This document shows, one piece after another, positions 16,173 through 26,301 of a stretch of 64,000 bases of DNA. Each line of letters begins with the position of its first letter. Position 1 is the first letter of the stretch. The position numbers and the translations under genes were made by a program. The notes under the pieces were generated by a model. It did no database searches and was not told the DNA's origin. It saw nothing but the letters and a program-made list of their open reading frames with translations. Origin of the DNA: Cryobacterium sp. (GTDB lineage Bacteria; Actinomycetota; Actinomycetes; Actinomycetales; Microbacteriaceae). The stretch covers positions 34,566 to 98,565 of the forward strand of contig JAHBSW010000005.1 in the NCBI GenBank assembly GCA_019638935.1, written 5' to 3'.

Positions 16173-16190
16173 ATGTGGATGTTCTTCTGA
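16173..16190 (+). CDS. Five-codon leader peptide MWMFF upstream of ABC-F gene
   Basis: ATG-TGG-ATG-TTC-TTC-TGA encodes Met-Trp-Met-Phe-Phe. It lies at the predicted transcript start and 56 nt before the ABC-F ATG. Short, aromatic-rich leader ORFs before ribosome-protection or resistance genes commonly stall drug-bound ribosomes and change the downstream RNA fold. I infer the same role here. Nothing proves that it is translated. Confidence 0.5.
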   Translation: MWMFF

Positions 16191-16194
16191 CCTG

Positions 16195-16222
16195 ACCTGC
16201 GTCTGAGGAGTACCCGGCAGGT
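16195..16222 (+). terminator. Putative attenuator hairpin between leader ORF and ABC-F gene
   Basis: ACCTGC (16195-16200) and GCAGGT (16217-16222) can form a 6-bp stem around a 16-nt loop, followed by TTTCCC. The stem begins five bases after the leader stop codon, so a ribosome paused on the leader could cover or free it. The poor T tract leaves open whether it ends transcription or masks initiation. Confidence 0.4.
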
Positions 16223-16245
16223 TTCCCACTGCACGCGAGGTCTCC

Positions 16246-17871
<1,626 letters not shown>

Positions 17872-18403
17872 GTCTGAGCGGATCATCGCGGCATCCTTCT
17901 CGTAGTCGTCGTCGCTCGTGCCCGCCCAGCGATAGAGGGTGAAGATGATCTCGCTCGCGTCGCCGTTGCGCACGACGCGCATCGGGTTGTGAAAGATCGT
18001 GCCGTCGGGCATGAGCACGTCGTGATCGAGGATGCCGAATTCGAGACCGCCGAGAAATCTGACCTCGACCGCGCCCATGGGCGAGTCTGCCAACCATCGC
18101 CCGTTCTCCAGACGGATTCCTGAGCTCAACCCCTCCGCCCACCGCGGCAGGTTCGCCGGGTTGCCCGCGTACGCGGCAACCGCGCCGGGGTCGCGCCCGA
18201 TCACCTGCGAGATATGGCGGGACTCGAAGATCATGCCTCCAGTTCATCACAGTGAGCACTCGCTGCGTCACCTGTTTTTCTGCCTCCGAGCGGCGATCAC
18301 CGAGCGCGGATTTCTCGATGAGTAGTTCCTACTCAATGCATCATTCGCCGCGTCGCACCACAATGAAATCCCCCACCAGGAACCGACTCATCGAGGAGGA
18401 ACT

Positions 18404-18874
18404 ATGCGAATCAGAATTCTCGGCGCCGCTGGCGCGGTCGCCCTCTCACTCACACTTGCGGGTTGCGCGAGTCCGATCGAGAGCATCATCGAGCCACAGA
18501 CGGATGCCGAGATCACGACCGACGGCGAGGGCGGTCTCATGGTCGAGACGGATACCGGCAGCGTCCAAGCGGGAAGCTCGGTCGAACTCCCCGCCGACTT
18601 CCCGGCAGACCACCCGGTACCCGCTGGCCGGCTCGTCAGCGCCTGGGCCTCGGAGGGCAGCTGGCTGCTCGTTTTCGAAGATGTGGCTCTCAGTGAGTAC
18701 GAGCGGATGCTCGCGCACTACACCTCGTCGAGGTACGAGGAGATACTTCGAACCGCCTCGAGCAATATCAACGACCACCAGATGGCAGTCTACGAAAGCA
18801 CCCACTGGAACGTGTCGGTGTCCTGGGAGGATGTGCGAGGCGGCAACCTGAACTACAACGTGGCCGCGCGATGA
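18404..18874 (+). CDS. Secreted lipoprotein, first of a tandem pair
   Basis: A 156-residue lipoprotein. Signal peptide M-R-I-R-I-L-G-A-A-G-A-V-A-L-S-L-T-L with lipobox L-A-G-C. The mature part has the motif L-P-A-D-F-P-A-D-H-P-V-P-A-G, then an alpha/beta region with S-E-Y-E-R-M-L-A-H-Y. No family with known function recognised. A GAGGA site precedes the ATG. It overlaps the next lipoprotein gene by 4 nt (ATGA), and both share the proline-rich F-P-A-x-F/H-P motif, so they look like diverged duplicates exported to the outer face of the membrane. Confidence 0.75.
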   Translation: MRIRILGAAGAVALSLTLAGCASPIESIIEPQTDAEITTDGEGGLMVETDTGSVQAGSSVELPADFPADHPVPAGRLVSAWASEGSWLLVFEDVALSEYERMLAHYTSSRYEEILRTASSNINDHQMAVYESTHWNVSVSWEDVRGGNLNYNVAAR

Positions 18875-19356
18875 CGCCCGCAAGAAGTCTCCGGCTGCTC
18901 GCCGCCGCCCTTGCGCTGCCGTTGTTGCTCACGGGCTGCCTGAGCCCGTCGGTCAGCTCTGATGAATCCCCGGTCGAGGACGCAGTTCCGACGGTGACCA
19001 CCCCGACCGACACCATGACCGAGGATGAAAGCCTCGCCGATGACGCCTCGCCGATCGATCTCGCCGAGTTTCCCGCCCACTTCCCGCTGCCGACTCAATC
19101 GCCGAGCTTCGTGGATCGGGTGAACTACGAGTGGCGAATCGACTACAGCTTCGACAGCGACGCGGAACCCGTCGAGCGAGCCGAGTGGTTCGGCCGAAAC
19201 GGCTACCAGGCGATTGACATCGCCGAAAAGGTCGCCCTCACTGCTGGCGCTGATGCGCGAACCTGGGCGTGGGAGAGCGACGAGTTCCGGGTGGATCTGG
19301 TGCTCAGCCCGGATGGTGACGGTTACGTCTTCCGCTACACAGTGCTGTGGAAGTAG
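18871..19356 (+). CDS. Secreted lipoprotein, second of a tandem pair
   Basis: A 161-residue lipoprotein. Signal peptide A-R-S-L-R-L-L-A-A-A-L-A-L-P-L-L with lipobox L-T-G-C, then an acidic, threonine-rich linker of about 45 residues. The folded part begins L-A-E-F-P-A-H-F-P-L-P-T, matching the motif in the upstream lipoprotein, and ends G-Y-V-F-R-Y-T-V-L-W-K. Function unknown. Translation is coupled to the upstream gene through ATGA. Confidence 0.75.
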   Translation: MTPARSLRLLAAALALPLLLTGCLSPSVSSDESPVEDAVPTVTTPTDTMTEDESLADDASPIDLAEFPAHFPLPTQSPSFVDRVNYEWRIDYSFDSDAEPVERAEWFGRNGYQAIDIAEKVALTAGADARTWAWESDEFRVDLVLSPDGDGYVFRYTVLWK

Positions 19357-19567
19357 CGCGGTTCCGAAACTGCGGGGCGGGACACCTCCGGGCACCGTCG
19401 ACCCATCGCGGGTCGCCTAAGCCCATCAGCGGGATCGCTTTGCTTTCCGCGGGTATGCCACCCATAGAAATGACCACCCGTGGCCGACGGTCGCAGAACT
19501 CGGTGCCGCCCCGGCCACTCCGTACGTGCTGGGTGTGCTCGTCAAAGCCCTCTCGTTGTCAAGGAAT

Positions 19568-20809
19568 TCAGCGCCAGTCGAGCCCGGTCAGCAGAATCGC
19601 GCTGCCGGCGAAGGACGCGAGCCCACCGGCTACAGGGACCGCGCCGCCCGCGGCATAGGGGAGGTTCTCGGCCAGTTGACTCCAGACAGCACCGTCTGAC
19701 GTGCCCCACGCATCGACCCCACCGTCGCCTTCGAGGAGGACGAACAGGCCGCTGGGTGACTCGGTCACCAGCAACGGCTTGCGATATCCCGCCTCGGTGA
19801 GGTCGGTGCGCTTCCAGGTGCTGCCATCCGCACTGGACCACACCGCCACAATGTCCCCGCCGTCGGCGCTGTAACTGCCCAGCACCGCCATCATCCCGTC
19901 ACCGGTGACCGCGAACTGCGCCGTGAACAGGTCGAGCTCGCCCTCAGTGATCGCGTCCACTCGCTCAACCTCCCACGACCTGCCGTCGGTAGTGCGCCAC
20001 ACGTCGAACTGGGTGGCCGTTCCGGTCGACAGGGTGACCATCATCACCTCGTCACCGACACGCTCCACCCCAACGATGTAGTGGTTGCCGGAAGCACTGT
20101 TCATCGGCGGCGAGTTCGTGGAGTACACCGACCATGAACCGTCGGCACCGCGCGTCGCCGAGAACAGGTCGTAGCTGCCCGTCTTGTACGGCTGCCACCA
20201 CTGACCTCCGCCCACCATGATCTCAGTTCCCGCGAGGTCGACGGTTCCTGCGATGCACCGGGTGCGGAAGTCCCAGCCCGCCTCGCTGGCCGGCATCCGC
20301 TCGAGCCCGATGTCCGCACCGTTGGTCACCGTCACCGCACCCGCCGAGGTGACCTCAACGAACCACATGGCCGTCAGGAGACCGAGAGGATGGGTGCCAC
20401 CATAACCGCTCACGTAGTGAAGCAGTGCCGTCGGCCCGTCGTCGCCGAGAATCTTCGTGTCCGGGCAGGAGTAGTCGGACTGGAAGTTCGCCTCCGCCGG
20501 AAGACCGTGCTCGGTGAGGTCAACCGTCAGCCAGGTTGCTCCGTCGGTGGTTCCGTACAGCGTGGTCGGCAGCTCCGTCTGGTACGCCCATAGGATGTCG
20601 CCACCACCCAGACTGCGCCAGTACCCTGCCTCTGCGGTGCTCGGTGGTGTCACGTCAATCCTCGTCCAGTCAACACCCCACGCGGCCAGGTCTTGGGTGG
20701 GTTCCGTCGTCTCACCGTCGGGGGTGAGGGCATCCTGTGGCGCAGCGCACCCGGCGAGGAGGATTACCGCCGAAACGACGATGGCGCCGCCCTGGGAGAA
20801 CCGTCGCAT
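19568..20809 (-). CDS. Large lipoprotein with beta-propeller-like (BNR/sialidase-type) repeats
   Basis: About 413 residues. Signal peptide R-R-F-S-Q-G-G-A-I-V-V-S-A-V-I-L-L with lipobox L-A-G-C. The mature protein repeats a strand pattern with Asp-box-like signatures: Y-G-T-T-D-G-A-T-W, W-R-T-T-D-G-R-S-W, W-S-S-A-D-G-S-T-W and W-G-T-S-D-G-A-V-W. This indicates a beta-propeller anchored on the outer membrane face. Sialidase catalytic residues cannot be confirmed, so an enzymatic role is not claimed. ATG 20809 is chosen because it begins a proper signal peptide. Monocistronic; 212 bp before it (19357-19567) hold no gene. Confidence 0.75.
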   Translation of the reverse strand: MRRFSQGGAIVVSAVILLAGCAAPQDALTPDGETTEPTQDLAAWGVDWTRIDVTPPSTAEAGYWRSLGGGDILWAYQTELPTTLYGTTDGATWLTVDLTEHGLPAEANFQSDYSCPDTKILGDDGPTALLHYVSGYGGTHPLGLLTAMWFVEVTSAGAVTVTNGADIGLERMPASEAGWDFRTRCIAGTVDLAGTEIMVGGGQWWQPYKTGSYDLFSATRGADGSWSVYSTNSPPMNSASGNHYIVGVERVGDEVMMVTLSTGTATQFDVWRTTDGRSWEVERVDAITEGELDLFTAQFAVTGDGMMAVLGSYSADGGDIVAVWSSADGSTWKRTDLTEAGYRKPLLVTESPSGLFVLLEGDGGVDAWGTSDGAVWSQLAENLPYAAGGAVPVAGGLASFAGSAILLTGLDWR

Positions 20810-21221
20810 GCCTGACCGATACGTCGAATGATCAGGATGAGACGGGTGTCGTGGGTCGGCCAACGTGCGCTCCTTCGGGTGCCTGCAGGTCACCAATCCG
20901 ATGATTGTGATCAGACTATGGCGGTGACGCGAACGGAAGTCAATGGCCTGGCCGACAGGGATGCCCTGTGACCGCTAGTGCCGAGCGAGACCTTCCGCCG
21001 CATCGGAGCTCCGCGCTCTCCGCGTCCGAGATCTCCAGCGCGCACTCCGAGAGCTACACCGAGAAGGGGGAACCAAGAACGCGCCGAGCCCGGCTCGTGT
21101 CGCTCAGCCTGCGCGCAGACGAGCTCCTGCAGCGCGCTGGGAACCTACGCCCCCGTTCTCGGTGCCCTCAAGAGCGATGTCGTTGGCAACCACGGAAAGA
21201 CACTGTGACCAGGGATTTTGC
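20810..21221. other. Gene-free stretch beside tRNA-Ser
   Basis: 412 bp between the propeller lipoprotein and tRNA-Ser(GCU). The plus-strand open frame here (up to 106 residues) runs into the tRNA gene and has no recognisable domain or ribosome binding site, so I do not call it. There is no duplicated tRNA end, integrase or repeat. Part of it presumably carries the lipoprotein promoter. Confidence 0.45.
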
Positions 21222-21310
21222 GGAGACGGAGGGATTTGAACCCTCGGTTCCCTTACGGGAACTCCACCTTAGCAGGGTGGTGCACTAGGCCTGACTATGC
21301 GACGTCTCCA
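21222..21310 (-). tRNA. tRNA-Ser (anticodon GCT)
   Basis: 89 nt on the minus strand, starting GGAGACGTCGCATAGTCAGG. The anticodon stem is CCACC/GGTGG around a CTGCTAA loop, with a long variable arm typical of class II tRNA, and the T arm GGGTTCAAATCCC. The anticodon GCU reads AGC/AGU serine codons. No CCA is encoded. Confidence 0.95.
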
Positions 21311-21382
21311 GTTGTTCGAGTGCAATCATAGCGGCACGCGGCTGGCGAGGAACCCAGTTCGCCTGCGGACCATACACCACAG

Positions 21383-22711
21383 CTAGTAGGTCGGTGCCGG
21401 ATCGAGTCCGAAGTACTCCTCGAGTGTCGCGATACCGCGGCTGTGCATCGCGGTCGAGACGTCAACGCCGACGTAACGCAGGTGCCAGGGCTCCCAGTCA
21501 TATCCGGTGATGTGCTCATAACCGTTCGGGTAGCGGATGATCCAGCCGAAGCGCCATGCATTCGCTTCAAGCCACTTGCCGTGCACCATGTCGCCGAAGC
21601 ACTGCTGGATGCTGCAACCGCCGCCCACCGGGTCGACATCGAGCGCGAGCCCCGTCTGGTGCTCACTGTGCCCGGGCCGTGCCGAGCCTCGGTCGGCCTG
21701 TGCCTGACCTTTCGTCGACACATGGTAGTTGTAGGTGTTGGTTTGCGTGGCGTACGAGCGATAGCTGTTCTGAAGTCGGAGCTGCTCCCCGGTCTCCGCG
21801 TGGAAGGCCGCGAACATCTCCACGAGCGGTCCAGCGGCCTCCTGACGCAACAGTGGTGTTGAGACGTACGGCACGTTCACGCGCACCAACTCCGGTGCGT
21901 AGCTTTGTGGTTGCAGTGGCCTCCTCTTATTGACCACCACAACGACAGAGTTCGGGTCGGAAAGTCGAACAGCATTCGAGCTGTGGGCGACCTGGCCGGC
22001 GGCATCGAACACGACGTCCAGCGCTTCCAACAGTTCACCGGCATTCGTCTCGGCGAGGGTGTCGAGGGCGGATTGGAAAGCCAGCAGTGACTTTTCGCTC
22101 GCGTCCTGCCGCTCTGTGACGAACTCGTGACCGCGAGTGACGATGCCGGCGACCAAGTCCCTGAGCGCTGTGCCGGCCTCTGCAACGAAACCCCTCACGG
22201 ATTCTGCAGACCGGATGCGGTTCGCCGTGGCTCCATCGATTCGTTTCGACTCGTAGGCGATCCGATTTGCGATCCGATCGAGCGCCTCTACGTCCAGCGT
22301 CGTCGGCTCAGCAGGGCGCTCTGTCACCTCGGGTGATCCGAGCGTGACCAGGGGCGCGAGTATGACGGTCGTGTTGTCTCGCAGCGAACTCAGCGCCGCG
22401 GTTGCCTCCCTCGGCACGAGGTCGTCCTCGAGTTCGAGGATCGAATGCACGAGTGAGTCGATGTCGAGCAACTCTTCTCGGGCAGCATCGATTTCACCTA
22501 CCGCCTGCATGAAGCCAACCACTGCCTCATCCTGTGCGAGCGCAGCCGACTCATAGCGTGTCAGTGCCTGACGCCACTCGACGAACTGAACCGTGGCCAC
22601 GACCATCGCCGCGATGACTGCGACCGCGACCACACCCAGGGCGGTGAATGCGACAACGCGCGAGGTGCGAGTCGATCGTGGGGGCGTCACCGTCGTAGGG
22701 TCGGCGAGCAC
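21383..22711 (-). CDS. VanY-type D-alanyl-D-alanine carboxypeptidase, membrane-anchored
   Basis: A 442-residue protein. One transmembrane helix (about residues 19-43) is followed by a long helical extracellular region (about 45-270) and a C-terminal peptidase M15 (VanY) domain. The zinc motif is S-A-R-P-G-H-S-E-H-Q-T-G-L-A-L-D-V-D, with the second part in Y-E-P-W-H-L-R-Y-V-G-type sequence D-W-E-P-W-H-L-R-Y. It trims the last D-Ala from peptidoglycan stem peptides outside the cell. It lies 15 nt downstream of an LCP-family gene on the same strand, so the two form a cell-wall pair. The start appears to be GTG 22711. Confidence 0.88.
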   Translation of the reverse strand: MLADPTTVTPPRSTRTSRVVAFTALGVVAVAVIAAMVVATVQFVEWRQALTRYESAALAQDEAVVGFMQAVGEIDAAREELLDIDSLVHSILELEDDLVPREATAALSSLRDNTTVILAPLVTLGSPEVTERPAEPTTLDVEALDRIANRIAYESKRIDGATANRIRSAESVRGFVAEAGTALRDLVAGIVTRGHEFVTERQDASEKSLLAFQSALDTLAETNAGELLEALDVVFDAAGQVAHSSNAVRLSDPNSVVVVVNKRRPLQPQSYAPELVRVNVPYVSTPLLRQEAAGPLVEMFAAFHAETGEQLRLQNSYRSYATQTNTYNYHVSTKGQAQADRGSARPGHSEHQTGLALDVDPVGGGCSIQQCFGDMVHGKWLEANAWRFGWIIRYPNGYEHITGYDWEPWHLRYVGVDVSTAMHSRGIATLEEYFGLDPAPTY

Positions 22712-22726
22712 GGATCCATCGGCAAC

Positions 22727-23962
22727 TCAGTTCGCCTTCGAGCACGTGTGGTCGGCGGCGCTCTGGCCCTTGAGCCCCGCGATCACCTGACCTGGCTCGA
22801 GAACGGGTGCGTCGGCGCTTGCCGAGGGGCTCGGGTCGACGGTGGGCTCCGGCGCGTTCGGGTTGAGCGTTGAACCGATCCCCGTGTTTCCCGCAGCAAC
22901 GGTGAATGGCTCATCGGCTCTGATCTTGGCGAAAAGCTGGTCCGCGACCGACTTGACGGGCGCAACCTTGCCCAAATACAAACCGTCTTGGCCGGTCACT
23001 CCGGGGTACTGGACGAACATGACCCGCTCAAGCGGCAGGTTCTTGAGCACCTGTGCCATCGCCACCATCGTGTTGACGTTGCTGAGGCCCTCCGACAGGG
23101 TCATGTGGTTCGCGGCGACATTCGCGATGTTGTAGAGCTTGCCGAGGTCGTTGAGCACGCCATCGTTCTTGAGGGTCCGCACGAGTGACGACATGTACAC
23201 CTGCTGGCTGCTGATACGCCCGAGGTCGCTGCCGTCGCCGACGCCGTGGCGCGAGCGCAGGAAGGCAAGAGCGTCGTGGCCTTGAAGTTCGTATTCACCA
23301 GCGCTAGGCAGGAACAGTCCTGCGTAACGGTCGTTGATAGGACCATCGACACATACCGTGACTCCCCCTACCGCTGTGGCGAGCGAGGCAACACCGTAGA
23401 ACGTGACCAGTCCAGCAAACTGGATGTCGAGCCCAGTGAGGCTCTCCAGGGTCAAAACGGTGCACGGCAACCCGCCATAGGAGAGCGTCACGTTGATCGG
23501 CTGCCCGGACATGGATGGATAGTTGCCACCGCTCGGTGCCGGGCACGGGGGAATGGGAACGACGAGGTCGCGCGGAAAGCTCACAGCGACGGCGTGAGTC
23601 TGATCCTGGGAGACGTGCAGCAGAATCGTGACGTCGTTGAGTTCCGCGCTACCGCGACCGGCGCAGCCACCGGGATCCTCGCACTTGTCGCTGCCGACGA
23701 CGAGCAGGTTGAAGCCGCCCTCGAACGATCCGAGCGCGGGTGGAGGCCCCTCGGTCTCGCCGACCAGCGTCACCGTCTTGATGCTGCTTTGCAACCGCCA
23801 TAGCTCTAGCCCGGCGAGCGCAGCGCCGCTCACGAGAACGACGGTGAGGGATGCCGCGACGATCTTGAGCACGGTCGTCCAGGCGCGGGGCCGCCTCAGC
23901 TTGCCGTGACGGGCAATTCCGGCCGGCGCTCTGCGCTGCGCGCGCCGCGTCGTCTCACTCAC
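22727..23962 (-). CDS. LCP family (LytR-CpsA-Psr) glycopolymer ligase
   Basis: About 411 residues: a basic cytoplasmic N terminus, one membrane helix (I-V-A-A-S-L-T-V-V-L-V-S-G-A-A-L-A), then an extracellular LCP domain. Conserved arginines and acids are visible in V-S-F-P-R-D-L-V-V-P-I and L-A-F-L-R-S-R-H-G-V-G-D-G-S-D-L-G-R-I-S-S-Q. LCP proteins attach teichoic-acid-like or arabinogalactan-like polymers to peptidoglycan. The C-terminal tail is Pro/Ser-rich and ends in a Cys-containing segment. GTG 23962 with a GGGAG site is chosen; a longer frame would enter the tRNA gene. Confidence 0.88.
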   Translation of the reverse strand: MSETTRRAQRRAPAGIARHGKLRRPRAWTTVLKIVAASLTVVLVSGAALAGLELWRLQSSIKTVTLVGETEGPPPALGSFEGGFNLLVVGSDKCEDPGGCAGRGSAELNDVTILLHVSQDQTHAVAVSFPRDLVVPIPPCPAPSGGNYPSMSGQPINVTLSYGGLPCTVLTLESLTGLDIQFAGLVTFYGVASLATAVGGVTVCVDGPINDRYAGLFLPSAGEYELQGHDALAFLRSRHGVGDGSDLGRISSQQVYMSSLVRTLKNDGVLNDLGKLYNIANVAANHMTLSEGLSNVNTMVAMAQVLKNLPLERVMFVQYPGVTGQDGLYLGKVAPVKSVADQLFAKIRADEPFTVAAGNTGIGSTLNPNAPEPTVDPSPSASADAPVLEPGQVIAGLKGQSAADHTCSKAN

Positions 23963-24004
23963 TCGCAACTCCCAACTGTGGTCGGACAAGAACGCCCGGT
24001 TCCG

Positions 24005-24089
24005 CGGAGGGCGTGGGATTCGAACCCACGAGACATTTCTGCCCACCAGTTTTCAAGACTGGCTCCATCGGCCGCTCGGACAGCCCTCC
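24005..24089 (-). tRNA. tRNA-Ser (anticodon TGA)
   Basis: 85 nt on the minus strand, starting GGAGGGCTGTCCGAGCGGCC. Anticodon stem CCAGT/ACTGG around the CTTGAAA loop, a class II variable arm, and T arm with GGTTCGAATCC. The anticodon UGA reads UCA and related serine codons. Confidence 0.95.
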
Positions 24090-24180
24090 CGTGAAAAACT
24101 CACGCCCGACAGATTCTAACCGCACCTGCCCTGGGGATGCGCCGAACGCACAGCACCCAGCAGCCGCGCGCGGCGACGGA

Positions 24181-24993
24181 CTACGGGAGGAGCAACGAAT
24201 CGAGCACGGGCACGAGGCCGTCGACCCAGACATCCGCGGCGAGCTCGGTCGCCGCCGCCTTGACCTCGGGCGGCGCCTGCCCCATGGCGACGGCCCGGCC
24301 GTAGGCGCCGGCCCACTCGAACATCTCGATGTCGTTGCGTCCGTCACCGGCGACGAGCACGCGCTCCCGCGGCACGCCGAGAATGCTCCGCGCTCGCTCC
24401 AGAGCAGTGCCCTTGTTGACGCCGTCGGGGGCGATGTCGAGCCACGCGGTCCAGCCGATCGCGTAGCTCACCTGGTGCAGGCCGAGGCTGTCGATGAGGC
24501 GGATGAACTCCTCGGGCTCATGATTGGGTGACACCACGACGACGCGGGTCACCGGCTCATCGGCCAGCTGATCGAGCGGAACCTGAATCGCGTGCTCCAG
24601 GTTCCAGTCGGACATGCCCTCGGTGTAGAGCCGTTGACCCTTGGCATCCTCGACCATGAAGCGCGCGTCGGGCAGGCTCGTCCGCAGCTGCTCCAGCACC
24701 GGACGCGCATCGAATGTCTCGACGAGGTCGCGGCGATATCCGCCCTCGACGTTGTCGTCGCGCCGCATGGTGATCGCGCCGTTCGCGCTCACGACGAACT
24801 CGGGCTCGAGGCCGAGGTCACGCATGATTGGCTCGGTCGACTCCCAGGAGCGGCCCGTGGCGAGAGTGATGAGGTGACCCGCGTCACGAACGCGGCGCAC
24901 CGCATCCGTCACCGGCTGGGTCAGGGTGCCGTCTTCGTGCAGCACGGTTCCGTCGATGTCGAGCGCGACGAGCCACTGCTCACGGTGAGTCAT
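24181..24993 (-). CDS. HAD-superfamily (Cof/IIB) phosphatase
   Basis: A 270-residue HAD-IIB hydrolase. Motif I is L-D-I-D-G-T-V, motif II lies in I-T-L-A-T-G-R-S-W, and motif IV is V-A-G-D-G-R-N-D-I-E-M. The inserted C2 cap separates them. Such cytosolic enzymes dephosphorylate sugar phosphates or flavin and PLP precursors; the substrate is not evident. The gene begins immediately after the serS stop codon, so the two are co-transcribed. This serS-HAD pairing is familiar from actinobacteria. Confidence 0.88.
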   Translation of the reverse strand: MTHREQWLVALDIDGTVLHEDGTLTQPVTDAVRRVRDAGHLITLATGRSWESTEPIMRDLGLEPEFVVSANGAITMRRDDNVEGGYRRDLVETFDARPVLEQLRTSLPDARFMVEDAKGQRLYTEGMSDWNLEHAIQVPLDQLADEPVTRVVVVSPNHEPEEFIRLIDSLGLHQVSYAIGWTAWLDIAPDGVNKGTALERARSILGVPRERVLVAGDGRNDIEMFEWAGAYGRAVAMGQAPPEVKAAATELAADVWVDGLVPVLDSLLLP

Positions 24994-26259
24994 CTAGGCG
25001 ACCGGGGCCAACAGCTCGAGTCCGCCGAGGTACGGCCGCAGAGCCTCGGGCACGCGAACCGACCCGTCGGCCTGCTGGTGAGTTTCGAGAATAGCGACGA
25101 TCCAGCGTGTCGTCGCGAGCGTTCCGTTGAGGGTCGCGACCGGCGCCGTCTTTCCGCCGTCGGTGCGATACCGGATGTCGAGCCTGCGCGCCTGGTAGGT
25201 CGTGCAGTTGCTCGTGCTGGTGAGCTCGCGATACCGCCCCTGCGTGGGAACCCACGCCTCGACGTCGTACTTGCGCGCCGCGCTCGAGCCGAGATCACCC
25301 GCCGCGGTGTCGATGACGCGGTAGCTGAGTTCGCAGGCCTGAAGCATCCGCTCCTGTAGCGCGATCAGTCGCTCGTGCTCGGCTTCGGCCTGCTCGGGCA
25401 GCACGTAGCAGAACATCTCGAGCTTGTTGAACTGGTGCACGCGCAGGATGCCGCGATTGTCCTTCCCCGCAGACCCCGCCTCGCGGCGGTAACAGGTGGA
25501 CCACCCCGCGTAGCGCAGGCCGTCTGCACCGAGGTCGAGGATCTCGTCGGCGTGGAGGCCCGCAAGCGCCACCTCGCTCGTGCCCGTGAGGTACAGGTCA
25601 TCGGCGGGGAGATAGTAGATCTCGTCGGCGTGCTCGCCGAGAAAGCCCGTGCCGTCCATGATCTCGGGTCGCACGAGCGTCGGGGTGATGAGCGGCGTGA
25701 ACCCCTCGGTGAGCGCGAGGTCGAGCGCCATGTTCATGAGCGCGATCTCGAGTCGGGCGCCGACGCCGCTGAGGTAGTAGAAACGTGCGCCCGATACCTT
25801 GACGCCCCGTGTGATGTCGATTGCCTTCAACAGCTCGCCCAGTTCGACGTGGTCACGCGGCTCGAAGTCGAACACGACAGGCTCACCGTGCGTCTTGAGC
25901 GTCACGAAATCGTCCTCGCCGCCGGCGGGAACACCCTCGATGATGGGGTTCGCGATCATGCGCACGATCTTCGTGAAGCGCTCATCCGCCTCTGCGGAGG
26001 CCTGGCTTGCGGCCTTCACCCTCACCGCGAGAGCCTGGGCCTGATCGACGAGCGCCGCCTTCTCCTCCTTGGGAGCGGACGCGACGGTCTTGCCGAACGC
26101 GTTCTGCTCCGCACGCAGCGATTCGAAGGATGCGATTGCCGCACGACGTGCCCCATCGGCGGCGATCGCCTCGTCAATGAGTTCGACCGAGTCACCCCGC
26201 GCGCGCTGTGACTGCCTGATGGCATCCGGATTCTCACGCAGCAACTGGGGATCGATCAC
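24994..26259 (-). CDS. serS: Seryl-tRNA synthetase
   Basis: A 421-residue class IIa synthetase that charges tRNA-Ser. The N-terminal coiled-coil arm (about residues 25-105) is followed by the catalytic core: motif 2 region [16 protein letters not shown] with G-I-L-R-V-H-Q-F, a serine-binding [10 protein letters not shown], and motif 3 with [16 protein letters not shown] near residue 390. Full length. GTG 26259 has TAGACT (26271-26266) 6 nt upstream, so the mRNA is probably leaderless. It is divergent from the lipid kinase gene. Confidence 0.97.
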   Translation of the reverse strand: MIDPQLLRENPDAIRQSQRARGDSVELIDEAIAADGARRAAIASFESLRAEQNAFGKTVASAPKEEKAALVDQAQALAVRVKAASQASAEADERFTKIVRMIANPIIEGVPAGGEDDFVTLKTHGEPVVFDFEPRDHVELGELLKAIDITRGVKVSGARFYYLSGVGARLEIALMNMALDLALTEGFTPLITPTLVRPEIMDGTGFLGEHADEIYYLPADDLYLTGTSEVALAGLHADEILDLGADGLRYAGWSTCYRREAGSAGKDNRGILRVHQFNKLEMFCYVLPEQAEAEHERLIALQERMLQACELSYRVIDTAAGDLGSSAARKYDVEAWVPTQGRYRELTSTSNCTTYQARRLDIRYRTDGGKTAPVATLNGTLATTRWIVAILETHQQADGSVRVPEALRPYLGGLELLAPVA

Positions 26260-26301
26260 CCACTCAGTCTATTCGTCGCCTGAATGTCGTACGGTTGGCT
26301 C

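Noticed and set aside
20968-21288. A 106-codon frame ending inside the tRNA-Ser gene.
   Set aside because: It runs through a certain tRNA, has no ribosome binding site and no recognisable domain.
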